A stretch of 64,000 nt of DNA from Cunninghamia lanceolata (lineage: Eukaryota; Streptophyta; Pinopsida; Cupressales; Cupressaceae), in contig BSBN01000140.1 in assembly GCA_027924645.1 (NCBI GenBank), forward strand, positions 12,902,501-12,966,500, in the 5' to 3' direction. The position numbers and the translations under genes were made by a program. The notes under the pieces were generated by a model. It saw only the letters and a program-made list of their open reading frames with translations. It made no database searches and was not told where the DNA came from. How positions within the stretch are numbered: the stretch's first letter is position 1; each line of letters opens with the position of its first letter. Below are positions 1 to 11,700 of the stretch, one piece after another.

Positions 1-3000
1 GATATTGAGGACTTTAGATTAAGGGTCTTGGGTCCTAATCCAACACCTAAAGCCAGGAAGATTAGAGACAATGGGATTGCTCAAGTAACTACCTTCCCAA
101 TCTTTGTACAATGCCCTAAACACATTGTGGCATGTGCCAACAACTATGATCAGAAGACTAGGACCATATAGACACAAGGAGGTCAAATACTAGTAGATCT
201 CAGTGCCTTGGCATTAGTAGAAATTTTTGACATTCCCCCATTTTCTATCCTAACCATGATGGATAAGGAAGAAGCTGAAAAGATATATAAGGAGGATCTA
301 GAGACCTGTAGGAGGAAAATAAATGAGGGATGGATGAAGAATAATAGGTCATCTATGCCAAAGGTTCCTCAAGTTTTATATAGGAGTGATTTGAAAGAGG
401 AGATAGGGGACCTATTAACCCTTTTGAGCAAGATCATGGGGCTACCCTTAGCCTCCACATTTGAAGGATGGATGTTCTCATACATAGAGGATATATTACA
501 CAAGGAAAAGAAGACACATTAGGCCCAAATAATAAGAAACAACATTCATGAGGCCTTTGTTGCCTTCCAAACTTATTAGACTTTTAGGTGGACCTCTTAT
601 GTGGTATATGCCCTAGCTAGAACTGTTGAATACCCTAGCTTGTGAAGATTAGGAGTGGTTGGAAATTGAGAAGACCAATAAAAAGTTTATGAGTGTTACA
701 CTCAACTGGAGATATCACAATCACTAGTTCACTACAAAAGGGTCAATGATATATTTACTATGCACATTACCCAGATACTTCAGAATGATATGGCTAGGAG
801 ATTATCTCCTAAGGTAGCTAATGTCATACAAATGTATGGGAGATGGTATATTCACATTTATGAGGGTCCAAGGTTTCACTGGAATGCCCTATAATATTTC
901 TCGATATCCAACAGATAAATTGGTGCTTCTAGAGGTTACTAGACAACTCCTCAATTGTGCAGAAAGGTTGAAGCATTTACACAGGGCCTCCATCAAGTTC
1001 CCTATACTCTTAGGCAGGGGAAACTATTATTACACCACCATGGGAGTAGTAGAGCATTCAGACACAAAGCTACAATTGTTGAATTTACATTTTATCCTAA
1101 GAGGACTCACTTTTATCCCTTTGGAATAATGGAAAGACATGTGAGCAAAAGGATGTTTCATAGGGAGGACCTTAAAAATTTATGGGCCAATTGTCTAGAT
1201 GATAAAGAACTACTGAGGAGAAGTTATTCCAGACTATCTCTAGATTTTATTAAAATGTTCAATATCATAGAGGTCCAGGACCAAGTGATAGAAGACAATA
1301 ATGTGATTCAAAGAGGGCCTTGGGATGCTTTATTTAATTAGCCAATTCCATTTGCCAATTGGGTAAATTCAGAGGAGAGTTCTTTGGATGTAGCAATGAG
1401 GGACCACATCAAATTCAGTAAGGGTTGGGTAAGAGCACAAATTGCAACTTTGACTTAGGTGGGAATAGTCTTACTTATAAGGAGCAATAACAAGACAGAA
1501 CTAGTAGTGATGAGGAAGATCAGCCCATAGGAATAGAAGATAATATAGGGCAAAAAGCTGCCCAAGGAGATGTACCAAATAGAGATAGTGAAGAGGACAT
1601 TCCTCTAGTTGATAAATAAAAAAAAAAGAACCCTCCAAAGAAACAGAAGAAGGATAATCCCACAACATCCAGAACAAGGAGCATAAAGAGAAAAGATATA
1701 CCCAGTGAGAAGGGTGAACCATCAAGGTCAAAGAAGACTAACATACAAACTTATGTGCCTCCACCTATTGTTTCCTAGCAAAACATAGATATTGTTGTCT
1801 CATTCTTTGTTGTAGTGTACCTCATTACCTACTCTCTCATCTACTATAGTAGTCATGTTCCCCTTGGTAGTTAGTGTAAGTATATCCATTCCTCTTCCTC
1901 TTCCTACCATGTCTTCATTCACTCCTTCCATCTCCACTTTGCCATCTATTTTTGTCATTCCCATCTCGTCTATTGCTTCATCCACTTTCCCTACCATTGC
2001 ATCCATGAGTCTTCCTGTTCTTGCTTCCTCTTCACTATCCATTTCTTTTGCATCGTCATCCCTACCTTCTATTTCAATCATCCTCTCACCACCACCCCAC
2101 TTGCCATTTCCTTTGTACTGTCATCTCCTCCTTCCTCTCCTTTCATGGGTTTTTCCACATTTGCAAACATGTCTAGATTATATTTACCCTTAGCCACTAC
2201 TAATTCTTTGGTTTCTATACATGATTCTTTGGCCATACCTTTTAATGACTCCTCACAAGTGCCCTTGCCATAAGACCTTCTAGTCCCTTCCCTACCTAGC
2301 ATCGAAAAGATATGTGCTGAATTAGATTCACAAGGAGAGGTAGTCCTTGAAGGTGTAACACATGAGCCTCTGACAAATCCTAGCACATTAGAGATTGTGA
2401 CTATAAATGACAGCCCATCAGAGGAGGTGTCTAGTGATTCAGTGTTGGAAATTGTGAAGAAAGTAGTGATTGAGAACTTATAGCATATAGAACAATTAGA
2501 ATCACCTACCAAAAGAATTGAGTTAGAAAAGTAGGATGCATTGCATGATAAAGGGACATGTCAAGGCCTAAAAATAGAGAACATTCATGTTGATGATTCT
2601 TTAAATAAAGAGGATAGTCATATTGATCCTCTAACAAACTCTTCCATAGCTCTTGAATGGGTACAACAAAGGTTAAATAATCATCCTCCAATAGTAGAAG
2701 TTATGACCCTAGAATTGGATAGTTTCTTGGCTAGATTAGAAAAACTGAAAAAGTAGAAAAAGGCCAAAGTCCAGTCTAGAATCTATAAGGATGCTACAGG
2801 GTCTCGTATTGTAGAGGTAGTGGTCCCTCTTGAGTAGGCCAGTAAGGAAGATGTACAACCAGAAGACTACATTGTTACAACAGTCAATATGGGGCCAGCT
2901 TCCAAAGCACAACAAATTGATGAATTCAAGGGTTTAGTTTCCAATATTCTAAATATTCTAAATAAAGATGAACTGACTAAACAACAACTCGGGCAGAAAA

Positions 3001-3833
3001 ATGAGGAACTGAGAACTTTTATAAAATATTTGATAAAAACTATGTCCTTAGATGGTAAGCCATACACTACACCTCCTCTTCTTTTGAAATAGGAGCTAGA
3101 GAATTTTGACAGCATAACAATGATTGCAGCTGCTACAAAGGAATGGTTCCACAAGGTGTATGCCAAGGGTTGTGAGATAATAAATGAGGTTGCAAAATTG
3201 CATAAGGATTTATGTCTTTCAAAATCTGAAATGGATGAAGTGGTAAGTGATTGTATGAATTATGGTGAATACTGTGTTCAGATTCATCCTCGAGTATTTG
3301 CTATGACCAATCTTCCAAATGAAGTTTTGCTAGCCAAAAATATTTTGACTTAGGATAGATTGGACAAGCCATAATAGTGGTTGGATTTGATAGGGTTGAG
3401 AGGAGAAGTCTTTGACAGAGCTGCGAATTCCTTGGAACTAGCCAGAGCTCAAATTTTGGATGTAATATATTGGCTGAATAATGTACTGTAGGCCTACACT
3501 AACATGGATCTAGATGAGACAACTCCAGTAGATGCCCAAGAATGTAAAGGTAAATTGCATCATATCATTCCTAGGGATTCACCCTTTAACATGATTGGGA
3601 ATATGAAGAGAGTAAGTGACCTGAGAGCTGAATTTGAGGAATTCAAGAGAAATAAAAGGTCCAAAGAAGCAGTATAATGCAAATTTTCACAGGAGGTTGA
3701 AAGAATAAAGTTTAGAATAAATTATTTTAAAGATCCATAGCTGATGAATATTAACCTAGCCTTGGAAGCCTACAAAACCTATAGTAATAAAGAAGCTAAA
3801 AGGAGCAAAGTTGACTTAGATGATGATGAATAG
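1..3833 (+). pseudogene. Accessory ORF of H, upstream copy (5' end outside the window)
   Basis: Base 1 corresponds to 44521 in the second copy, so about 29 N-terminal codons lie outside the window. Frame 1 can be followed to about 2190 and frame 3 from about 2200 to the TAG at 3831-3833, implying one frameshift near 2060-2110. Readable stretches include 208-522, 955-1341, 1855-2193, 2541-2756, 2889-3092 and 3120-3353. The predicted protein has an N-terminal globular part, a low-complexity Ser/Ile/Pro-rich middle (about 1850-2200) and a helical, charged C-terminus. Many internal stops are TAG at positions where Gln is expected. I recognise no known domain. The stop codon directly abuts the LTR at 3834, as in the second copy. 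Function is unknown. Confidence 0.6.
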
Positions 3834-4928
3834 TGACATGATCCAGTTGGCATGTGAAATCTCGTCATTCCACATTAGCTCCAATTTTTGAGGATCAAAT
3901 GGCTTCATTTTGACTTTCTTTTGTCTTGTAAATTGGCTTTTTATCATTTGCAACCAAATGGGTAACCATTTTCATATAAGACAAATGCAAATCCAAAAAT
4001 GTAATAAACTGCTATATTTCATTAAATGCTATGTAAATGTAGACCCCTGGTGTTGAGTTAATCTCCACTGTCTATGAAATACTTGGTATGGTGCCTTGTT
4101 TATAAAAGGGCCATCCTTTTCTCTCATTTGTAACTAAGACTTGATACTGAATTGTTGAGAATACCAAATTGTGATCAATACAAAGCAAGTTCTATAGGTT
4201 GCTAGGAATTTGTATCATTGTGTTATCTCTTTTGGATTTCATTGTTCATATCAATCTGAGGTTAATTAGATGTTCTTTTTCAATGATGGGTAAATGCTAA
4301 GATATCTAATGAATGCTTTGGTCCATACTATTAGTGCTTGTTGATTGTAAGTTGTTGTGCATAGTTAGTCTGAGCCTTATTATTGAATGTAGTTTGATTA
4401 CATTTCATTAATTAAGCTACTCCTTTTTTTGAGTGTTTAATGAGTGACAGTGGTTTGAAAATCATAAAATTTTTCATTGAAGATTGCATCATTTTTTGCA
4501 AAATTGTGGTTTCTTAACTTGGTTAAATAGGAGGTGGTTTACTAAAAGTATTTGTCTATCTGCAACATTTTATCCAGTTGTAACTATCACTTAGGTTTTA
4601 GCATTCCTCTTTAAACCTTATATCCTTTGTATTTTCTTTATAAACATCTGTTAGAATTAGGTTGTAGGAAACAATCACATTCATAAATCTACTGAAAAAC
4701 ATCATAGGGTTTTGCATACTTTGCTGTCATAGTTTCATCAAACCCTACTTTTTGCATGTAAGTCCCCTTATTGGTACAACTAATACATTCCACTAAAGTT
4801 ATTGCTGCAACCTAAGACCTAGCTGTATAAAGCTTGGGGAAATCTTTTCAAGGATAAGATTTCTTTTCAAGAGATTTGTATAACCTACATTTCACCTACA
4901 TTATTGCATCCTAAAAACACCATCAATA
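3834..4928 (+). repeat. LTR of H (left; probably shared by two tandem H units)
   Basis: This matches 48365-48519 plus 55201-56170, the right LTR after removal of element D. The right edge is well placed: the two copies agree up to ACCATCAA(T/C)A and then diverge into a primer-like site here and copia RT on the right. The left edge is less certain, because both copies are preceded by the accessory ORF and no clear polypurine tract is visible; I used the TG immediately after the ORF stop. A TATA box lies inside. The right copy carries an extra stretch of about 37 bp around the D insertion site. Confidence 0.7.
4101..4107 (+). promoter_or_regulatory. TATA box in the left H LTR
   Basis: TATAAAAGGG sits mid-LTR and is conserved at 55349 in the right LTR, which is the expected position for the element's own RNA polymerase II promoter. 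Activity is not testable from sequence. Confidence 0.5.
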
Positions 4929-4932
4929 GAAT

Positions 4933-4949
4933 TGGTGCTAGAGGGAGGG
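4933..4949 (+). other. Primer-binding-site-like sequence of H
   Basis: TGGTGCTAGAGGGAGGG starts 4 bases after the LTR end, where a tRNA primer site is expected. It begins with TGG, complementary to the CCA end of a tRNA. It resembles the initiator-Met site (TGGTATCAGAGC) only loosely and I cannot name the primer tRNA. From here to about 5160 I see leader sequence only. Confidence 0.45.
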
Positions 4950-5159
4950 CCAACAAGATTAAACCTTGTGAAAACCCTTCTCTTCCAAGAAAGTAAGCTG
5001 GGGAACTAGACAAAGGCATACTAGATCTAGTTCAACTCGAGAAGATTTCTTATTTTTAACCTAGTTTAAGAGAACAAGGATATACGAAGGGATACCCAGG
5101 ACTCCTAGGGCAAGGTCCATACCAAGAAATCCATTTATAGGTCAAGTTAACTTTCTCAA

Positions 5160-6640
5160 TATTACTTTCTTTGCTACTATATTAACCCTTCTCTAATCAA
5201 TTTCTCCAACTACCACAACTTGCCCAAACATCCTGACAAATAATGCACTAAGTTCCATCCCAATGATCCTGAGAGGACTACTAATGAGCACATAAAGATT
5301 TTTGAAAGTAACATGTACAGGCAACAAGTGCAGTTTAAGGATGTGGTCTATAGGTTATTCTCTTACCCACTACAAGATAGTGTATTATTGGTTTGCCAAC
5401 CTTCCTACAGCTTTTGTTAGTTCATCACAGACTTTGAAGGATGCATTCTTGAATTGATTTCAGATTCCCACCACCCATGTAGACCTTTATAGATCTTTTG
5501 TGGAGATTCACAGAGATGAAGGGGAGCTAATAAGTTCCTTTAACAACTAATTTCATAAGGCTTATAGTTGCCTCCAGGATTCTTTCACTTTGACCCAAGT
5601 GGTTGCTCTCCTGATTTATTATGTGGCCTTGGACATGCTTACCTACATGTTTATCAGGAGGGGTAATCCAGCCCCAACAACTCTAGCAAAAGCATATGCT
5701 AAAGTTGTTATAGTAAATTCATAATTAGGACAGGCTATAACCAAGCCACTGAATCATATGGGTCCCATGGCCATGCTGAACTAGATACCTATGATTAATC
5801 ATGCTTTACCTAATCACACCCTAGTGTTGAACCCTATTCCAATTCTTGCAACAACACAAGTCTTGGTTGTTCACCTTGGGGCACCAATCATAGAATTGTC
5901 ACCTATACAAATGCCTTTCCTTGAGTTAGCTGAAGCTACAAAAGATAGGGATGATAAGGATGACATCAGAGAATTAGCAGAATAGATGAAGAAGCCTATA
6001 GCTAAGGTAACTCATTTAAGAAACCAAAATGCTTATCTGTAGCAAAGAAATTAGGGACAAAACTAGTACCAAAACTAGAATTATTAGTGACAGAATAGAA
6101 CATGGAATACCCATCCAAACAATGGAGGAGTCCCATCACAATTGGATATTTAGAATACAAAAAATTGTCCCCAGGCCAAGTAATGCTAGCAGAAGCAACA
6201 TTGTCTTTATGGTGTAGAATCCACAACACAAATGCCCATTCTAAATTGGACTGTCATGAGTTCTAGGTTGCATCTAGTATTTTCCAATGAGAAGTCTAGA
6301 ATGCTGAGGCATAGGAGACTCCACCTATAGGGTATGAATTGGTACCCACTGAAAGGTATGATATTGCCTTAGTGTTAGATAGCTACATCTTTCCTTTCCA
6401 AGATGAAAATCATCTTGAGGAAGAGGAGATTGATGAGGTGCATGCTTATCAGCAGTACAATAGAACCCCATATAATCTTAGGAGTAATAAACCAAAGGGT
6501 CTTTTTACCACCTCCATTCCTCCAAACAACTATCAAGTCCCACCTGATCCTAAGGCTTCCAATAACCCTAAGCCTCCTAAAGTTATACCCCAAGTTACAA
6601 ACTAGAGCCAACCAGCTGGATCTTTCTAGAAATCTAAAGT
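5160..6640 (+). pseudogene. gag of H (Ty3/gypsy retrotransposon gag), decayed
   Basis: The capsid/nucleocapsid precursor of H. Fragmented frames carry a retrotransposon gag-like region: a segment around 5260-5400, and a segment around 5480-5720 with wording like SFNNxFHKAYSCLQDSFTLTQ, typical of plant gypsy gag. Readable pieces follow at 5791-5985 and 6339-6605, the latter acidic then Pro/Asn-rich, as in the gag C-terminus. At least several stops and frameshifts interrupt it. No intact CCHC knuckle was seen. It lies between the primer site and the protease as expected. Confidence 0.55.
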
Positions 6641-7260
6641 AGCTAAATTGGGATAGTATGTGGTAGATGGGCTTATGAAGATGAAGGTCAATCTATCAAT
6701 ATTTGAGCTGATGAAGGTTCCAAAGGTTAGAACAACCTTCCTTCAAGGTATTGGAACACACACTAGGACTGATCCTATCCCTAAAGAAATCCCACAAAAG
6801 GATAGTCTTGATAAAGGGAAAGATAGAGTTCATGTCACAAAAGCAGATCAACATGTGACTATGTATAAAGAAGAGAGAGAGTCACCTTCCTTTCTACTGA
6901 CCCTCAGAATATTTTACAAAAACCTTCATAATTGTTTAGTGGATTCAGGGGCATCCACTAATGTAATGCCTTTATCAGTATGTAAGGCACTGGGTTTAAC
7001 TCTTGTTAAGTCCTCCAGAAAGGTCACTCAACTAGACAAGATAGAAGTCAATGTAGTGGGGGAATTGAATTGAATTCACATGCAACTAGCATTAGATCAA
7101 TGAGTGGAGCAGTACATAGATATACAACTAGTTGATATTCTTGACACCTATGGCATGTTGCTAAGTAGAGAATGGTCGTAAACATTGAATGCCTACATGG
7201 CTACTAACTTTTCTCATATGTGGTTGTCGTGGAAAGGACTTGCTAACCAAATTAGTATTG
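6641..7260 (+). pseudogene. Aspartic protease region of H
   Basis: The frame 6660-7073 begins with a helix-rich stretch (NLSIFELMKVPKVRTTFLQG) that commonly precedes the protease in plant Tat/Ogre-type gypsy elements. It then reaches LVDSGASTNVMPLSVCKALG, the retropepsin DSGA motif with its catalytic Asp. The frame ends in TGA at 7071. The following segment (about 7120-7250, with DTYGMLLSREWS) continues the usual flap/substrate region in other frames with stops. The protease would process Gag-Pol. The gene is inactive because of the frame breaks. Confidence 0.65.
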
Positions 7261-7781
7261 AGAGAGAGCCTTAAATGAAGCACATGATTATGGAGTATAA
7301 TCAAACAAATGAAATCTTATACTGAAAGGTAGACTTGGGGGTTTATCTTCCTTAGATTATCTAGGAAAAAGAAGTACTCATGTTGAGTTGCAATCAGTAC
7401 CCAGACCCACCACTTGCCAAGTGCCAAGAAAGTATAGAAGCATGTGTCCAATGTGATCGAGGGTCTTCCTTTGATGATGAGCTAGGCATTTTTGAAGGAT
7501 TTAGGAATTTTGTAGCTAAGTTCATGTGCAATCAATTAGTAGTTGGAAAGAAAATACAAATGGAGGAGCTATTGCTGCTAAGTTGTCATTGTATTCACAA
7601 TGCATCACACTCAGAGTTTAACTGCTCCCTATGCCAGCAAGAAGTATATCAAGTCCAGAAGCATTTGAAGCTTCCATCTACCCCAGATGAGAAAGAAACT
7701 AAATCCACTCCTACAACCAATCATAAGATGATGTCACTAGTCAACCAAAGGGTCACTCTTGGGGGCAAGACTGTAGATCCT
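7261..7781 (+). pseudogene. H pol linker between protease and RNase H-like domain
   Basis: The open stretch 7380-7781 encodes a Cys/His-containing, otherwise unrecognised 134-residue segment and stops at TAG 7782-7784, directly before the RNase H-like domain. It lies where gypsy elements have a variable linker. No motif with a clear function is visible. The frame continues into the next domain, so it is probably part of one polyprotein. Confidence 0.4.
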
Positions 7782-8606
7782 TAGATTTGGACATTGAGAT
7801 TTGACAGGTCAAGATCTAAGCAAGGATTGTTGCAAGTATGAGGTTAATAAGTGTTGTCATTGATGTCAACATACTCATATTGCATTGACAAGAAGGATTG
7901 GATGAGCTGTGTGCTGAGGATATTGAGAAAATTAGTCTCAGTCGGGAATAGTGAAGAACAGTGATGAGAAGAAGGCAAAAGTACTCATAAGTTGATGACC
8001 AAAGGATGCAGATTAAAGGGTTTGTAGATATCAGTCTTGAGATGATCCAGTTAAGTTTTCAGAGGTTTGCATACAGATTTGAAGAAGTTGTGATTGATCA
8101 AGTAGAACCGGTTCTGGGAAGTGCTCCAGAAAGACAGAGTGCTACAAAGAGGTCCAGTGAGATCTGGAAGTGCATTATCCTATCTTGTGGATTGGATGGA
8201 GTGTTTGGGATGTCCTTTTTATATGTCATCTCAATTTGTTCATGATGTGGAGGTCCGGAAGCACATGTTTCAGTATGACAGTGGTGGTAGACTGTGTTCT
8301 TGAAGTTTTGGATAAGGAAGAGAAGAGATTCTGGTGAGAAGAGGAAGTACAGATGTTCCTGGTCATTCAAGCTAGCTTGTGAAGGTTCTTGGATCATGTT
8401 GAGGCTATGTTGTTGATCCACATTGGTGGTGGAGCCCGGAATAGAAGATATTCTTCCGGATGAAGTTCTTGTTCAGACTAGCTGACCGGATGAGTTGTTC
8501 ATCTTACAAATGTTCTTGTGGTGGCTGACCAGATGTGTTATTCATCTTGTGAATGTTCTTATGGTTGAGTGCTGACTTAGATGCTTATTCCTAAGTTGGT
8601 GTCTTG

Positions 8607-8613
8607 TATAAAT
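8607..8613 (+). promoter_or_regulatory. TATA box of A (5' LTR)
   Basis: TATAAAT in the context CTTGTATAAATGAAAG is conserved at 14437-14443 in the 3' LTR and, inverted, at 27232-27238 in element B. It is the best candidate for the element's promoter. Confidence 0.55.
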
Positions 8614-8778
8614 GAAAGATTGTGAATCCATTTTGAAGAGAGTTGTGAATAAGATGAGTCGAGTATAGTGAAAGAGTGAAAGGCAGAGAAGGTGCATTTT
8701 GAGCTTAAATGGAACTGATCCAGACATGGTGAAGATGTCATTCTCCAGTTCAAAGTTGTGATACTTATGATCTTGTAG

Positions 8779-8955
8779 ATAGTGTGTCTCTTTTGTAGGC
8801 AATGTGCCTCTTGTGAGCAGTGTGCTCGGGCAGTGAGCCCCGACTGGCATGTGCCATTTGTTTTTCTTATTCTTCTAACAGAGAATAATCCTTGGGTTAA
8901 TCACCCCATGGTTTTTCTTTTAACCAGGTTTTTCATGTCAAAAATCTTGGTGTCT
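8779..8955 (+). promoter_or_regulatory. Conserved LTR block of A: iterated CAGTGAGCC-like motif, then GGTTTTTC / TTGGTGTC
   Basis: Four near-repeats (AGTGTGTC, CAATGTGCC, CAGTGTGCT, CAGTGAGCC) at 8779-8840 are followed at 8909-8954 by GGTTTTTCTTTTAACC, AGGTTTTTCATG and AATCTTGGTGTC. Related blocks occur in C (35249-35502) and E (58445-58625), and inverted in B (21117-21163). Blocks of this kind are common in plant copia LTRs downstream of the TATA box. The role is unknown; RNA start or 3'-end control is a guess. Confidence 0.45.
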
Positions 8956-9072
8956 GATGTGTTGATGTTTATCTGCTCCGGTGTTTATGCTTTCTACTTT
9001 CATGAATGGTTAATTGATATGTTGTCATCTAACAAAGAAGAATCAAATGTTTAAGTAGAAGCAAGTTTTTGT

Positions 9073-9101
9073 ACAACTGATTCACCCCCCCTCTTAGTTG
9101 T
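9073..9101 (+). other. LTR-end hairpin with C-rich loop (A, 5' LTR)
   Basis: ACAACTGA (9073-9080) pairs with TTAGTTGT (9094-9101), with one G-U pair, around a loop beginning TTCACCCCCC. The 3' LTR copy (14903-14933) pairs perfectly. It ends 17 bases before the LTR end, just upstream of the primer site. See the findings for covariation with B, C and E. Confidence 0.55.
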
Positions 9102-9120
9102 GAGCCCTAGATCTAACAAT

Positions 9121-9136
9121 TGGTATCAGAGCCAAG
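9121..9136 (+). other. Primer binding site of A (initiator-Met tRNA)
   Basis: TGGTATCAGAGCCAAG begins two bases after the LTR. TGGTATCAGAGC is the standard plant copia primer site, complementary to the 3' end of initiator-Met tRNA. Confidence 0.88.
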
Positions 9137-9174
9137 TTCCTCTGAAAGGAGCTTAACCACTTGGGAGATCCAGG

Positions 9175-10262
9175 ATGTCGTCATATAAGAAGGATAGTCC
9201 GAAGTTTGATGGAACCAATTTCTCGCTCTAGAAAGGTCACATGAGATGTCATTTGGAGTGCATGGGAAAAGCATATCTGTCCATGATCACAAAGGCTTAT
9301 GTACCTCCACAAGGTGGTCCGACAACACTGAATGAAATCACAGATGCTAAAAATAATTTGTAGACCAAAGAAGCTCTTCTAAGCGCATTGAATGATACAG
9401 ATCTCTCAAATGTTATTGACCTACCAACTGCATATGAAATCTGGACTAAACTGGAACTTCTGTATGAAGGAGATGAGTTTGTCAAGAGTTCAAGGTTGCA
9501 AAGTCTAAAAGGGAAATTTAAAAGATTGAGGATGAGAGATGATGAAAATATCACTACCTTTATGCCAAGAGTGAATGAGCTGGTGTGTGGAATCAGGAAT
9601 GCTGGAGGAGTTCTGGATGAAAATGAAATTATTTGCAAAATTCTCAGATCCCTTCCTGCTGCCTACAAAATCAAGGTTGCTGCCACTGATGAATTTAGAG
9701 CTCATACAACTGTCACAAGAGAGCAATTAGCTGGCAAACTAGTTGCATTTGAAATGACTGAGTTTGGAGATGATCCCCCAAGACTGAATCTGCATTCAAA
9801 GCCAGTGCCTTTGTGAAAGGCAAACAAAGATTTGATCTAGGAGAGAACTCTTCAAGGAAGCTGTCATGGTATGATCAAGTAAGGAAAGACATGGAAGAGG
9901 AAGAAGCAGAAACAGCTCAACTTGAATCCCTCATTGCAAAGAGACTGCTAAGGGGATCCGATAAGTATGAAGGAAAACTACCCTTTAAGTGCTTCAACTA
10001 CAATAAGATTGGTCATTTTGCTTCAAGATGTCCGGAAAGATCTGCAAGATCAAATGCTAACAGACAAAGGTTCCAAAAGAATTGTTATTATGTTCATGAA
10101 GAAGATGATAATGAAGGAGTAACAGATGATGAATCAGAAATGGGAAGCAAATCTAGAAATGAATGGGTGTTTATTGATATCAAGGAAGAAGACTCAATAT
10201 CCCCTGAATCTGTCAATCATAAGGTTGTTGAAAGAGCTTTGGCTACCCAAGTTGAAGAAAAG
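9175..10262 (+). pseudogene. gag of A (copia type, one zinc knuckle)
   Basis: Starts at ATG 9175 (MSSYKKDSPKFDG), the first ATG after the primer site in the right frame; B begins identically. The copia-type gag domain runs to about 9780. The frame holds TAG stops at 9229-9231 and 9361-9363. A one-base loss in a C run near 9777 (five C here, six in B) shifts the frame, and the C-terminal part continues from about 9813. The zinc knuckle at about 9990 reads CFNYNKIGHFASRC, with the second Cys replaced by Tyr; B retains CFNC. An acidic linker follows. Confidence 0.85.
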
Positions 10263-10598
10263 GATGATTAGGTTATTGACAGTGGATGTTCTCACCATAT
10301 GACAGGTGACAAGAACAAGTTCTTAGATTTGGAAAGGTATGAAGGAGGAATGGTAAAGTTTGGTGATAATTCTGCTGGCAGAATCAGAGGTAGGGGAACT
10401 ATTTCTTTTGATGGAAAGAGCAAAACCGGTAATGTACTATATGTTGAAGGATTGAAGCACAATCTTCTCAGTGTTGGTCAGTTGGTGGACAAAGGCTATG
10501 ATCTCCAGTTCAAGAATGGAAGATGCAGGATCTTTGAAAGCTCCAGAACTAAGATTGCATTCGGTACTCAAACAAAAGGTAATATCTTCCATCTAGTT
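10263..10598 (+). pseudogene. Protease region of A pol
   Basis: In frame with the gag C-terminus. VIDSGCSHHMTGDKNKF carries the copia protease DSG motif with the catalytic Asp present, preceded by a TAG at 10269-10271 where B has Trp. It continues through NLLSVGQLVDKGYD, the usual end of the copia protease domain. It would cleave the Gag-Pol polyprotein. Confidence 0.82.
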
Positions 10599-11700
10599 GG
10601 TTCAAATAAAAGTTGTATGTTTGTTCAAGTTGATCAAAGTTGGTTATGGAAGAGAAGAATGTGTCATGTGAATTTTGATAACATCATCAAGATAAGCAAT
10701 ACTCAGGCTATAAGAGACCTTCCAAAATTGGTGAAACCTACAAATAGTTTGTGCAAAGAATGTCAGCTAGGTAAATAGAGCAGAGTCTCTTTCAAAAGCA
10801 AGGATCAGTCCTCTACCAGATTGTTGGAATTAGTTCATACTGATCTCTGTGGTCCGACAAGAATCAAGAGCATGCAAGGTGACAGGTATTTTATGTTACT
10901 GATTGATGATCACTCCTGGATGATGTGGGTTACCTTCCTAAAAAAGAAATCAAAAGCCGTTGAGAAGTTCAAAATCTTCAAGGCTATGGTAGAGAATCAA
11001 ACCAGATTGAAACTGAAGTGTTTAAGGTCTGATAGAGGTGGTGAATTCACATATGGTGAATTCATAGACTTTTGTGAGAAGCATGGCATAAGGAGACAGT
11101 TGTCTGCTCCTAGGACTCCACAGCAAAATGGAGTAGTTGAGAGAAAGAACCAGACCATCCAAGAAGTAGCCAGGACAATGGTGATGGAAGTAAATGTTCC
11201 TTAGATGTTTTGGAGAGAAGCTGTCAGCACTGCAGTCTAAACACTTAATCGAGTTCAAATTAGAAGCAATACCGATAAGACTCCTTATGAACTTTGGTTT
11301 GGCATAACTCCCACTGTGAGATATTTCAAAGTATTTGGTAGCAAGTGTTACATCAAAACAGATGAAGATTTAGGAAAGTTTGATGCTAGAAGTGATGAAG
11401 GAATTTTCTTGGGTTACTCCACTCAAAGCAAACCATACTGGTGTTACAATAAGAGATTGAGAAAGATGATAGAAAGTACGAATGTAAAGGTTGATGAAGG
11501 AGTTGAGAAGCCCTCAAGATTCTATGAATGTGAAGAAGATGATCAGAATGATTCACTGGTGCAAGGAGCGCCATCCTCCTCTAAAATTCAGATCCAGATT
11601 GCTCCGGTAAATCAAGAAGCAGAAGTTGGTTTGAATGAGCCTGATCAAGAATTAGTAGTGCAAGAAACTCCCAAAATTCTAAGGTATGTAACTCTAAATC
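10599..11700 (+). pseudogene. Integrase of A pol
   Basis: The GAG-pre-integrase zinc region spans 10599-10780: the first His of the HHCC set is Lys here (LWKRRMCH versus LWHRRMCH in B), while CKECQ is kept. The catalytic core has the Asp in HTDLCGP (about 10842), the Asp in RSDRGGEF (about 11035) and the Glu in VVERKNQ (about 11140), so the DDE triad is complete. TAG at 10776-10778 and 11202-11204 and TAA at 11238-11240 interrupt it. The downstream part to about 11480 has the copia IN tail (FGSKCYIK, GIFLGYS). Confidence 0.85.

Larger units (their letters stand above)
7828..9118 (+). repeat. 5' LTR of A (1,291 bp)
   Basis: Direct repeat of 13658-14950. It starts TGTTGCAAG and ends CTAACA, followed after two bases by the primer site. 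It contains a TATA box, an iterated CAGTG(A/T)G(C/T)C block, a conserved GGTTTTTC...TTGGTGTC block, and a C-rich-loop hairpin close to its 3' end. Antisense open frames inside it are not treated as genes. Confidence 0.93.

Noticed and set aside
9777..9816. Programmed gag-pol frameshift in A
   Set aside because: The shift comes from a C run one base shorter than in B, where gag and pol are in one frame. It is a private deletion inside gag, not a conserved slippery site.
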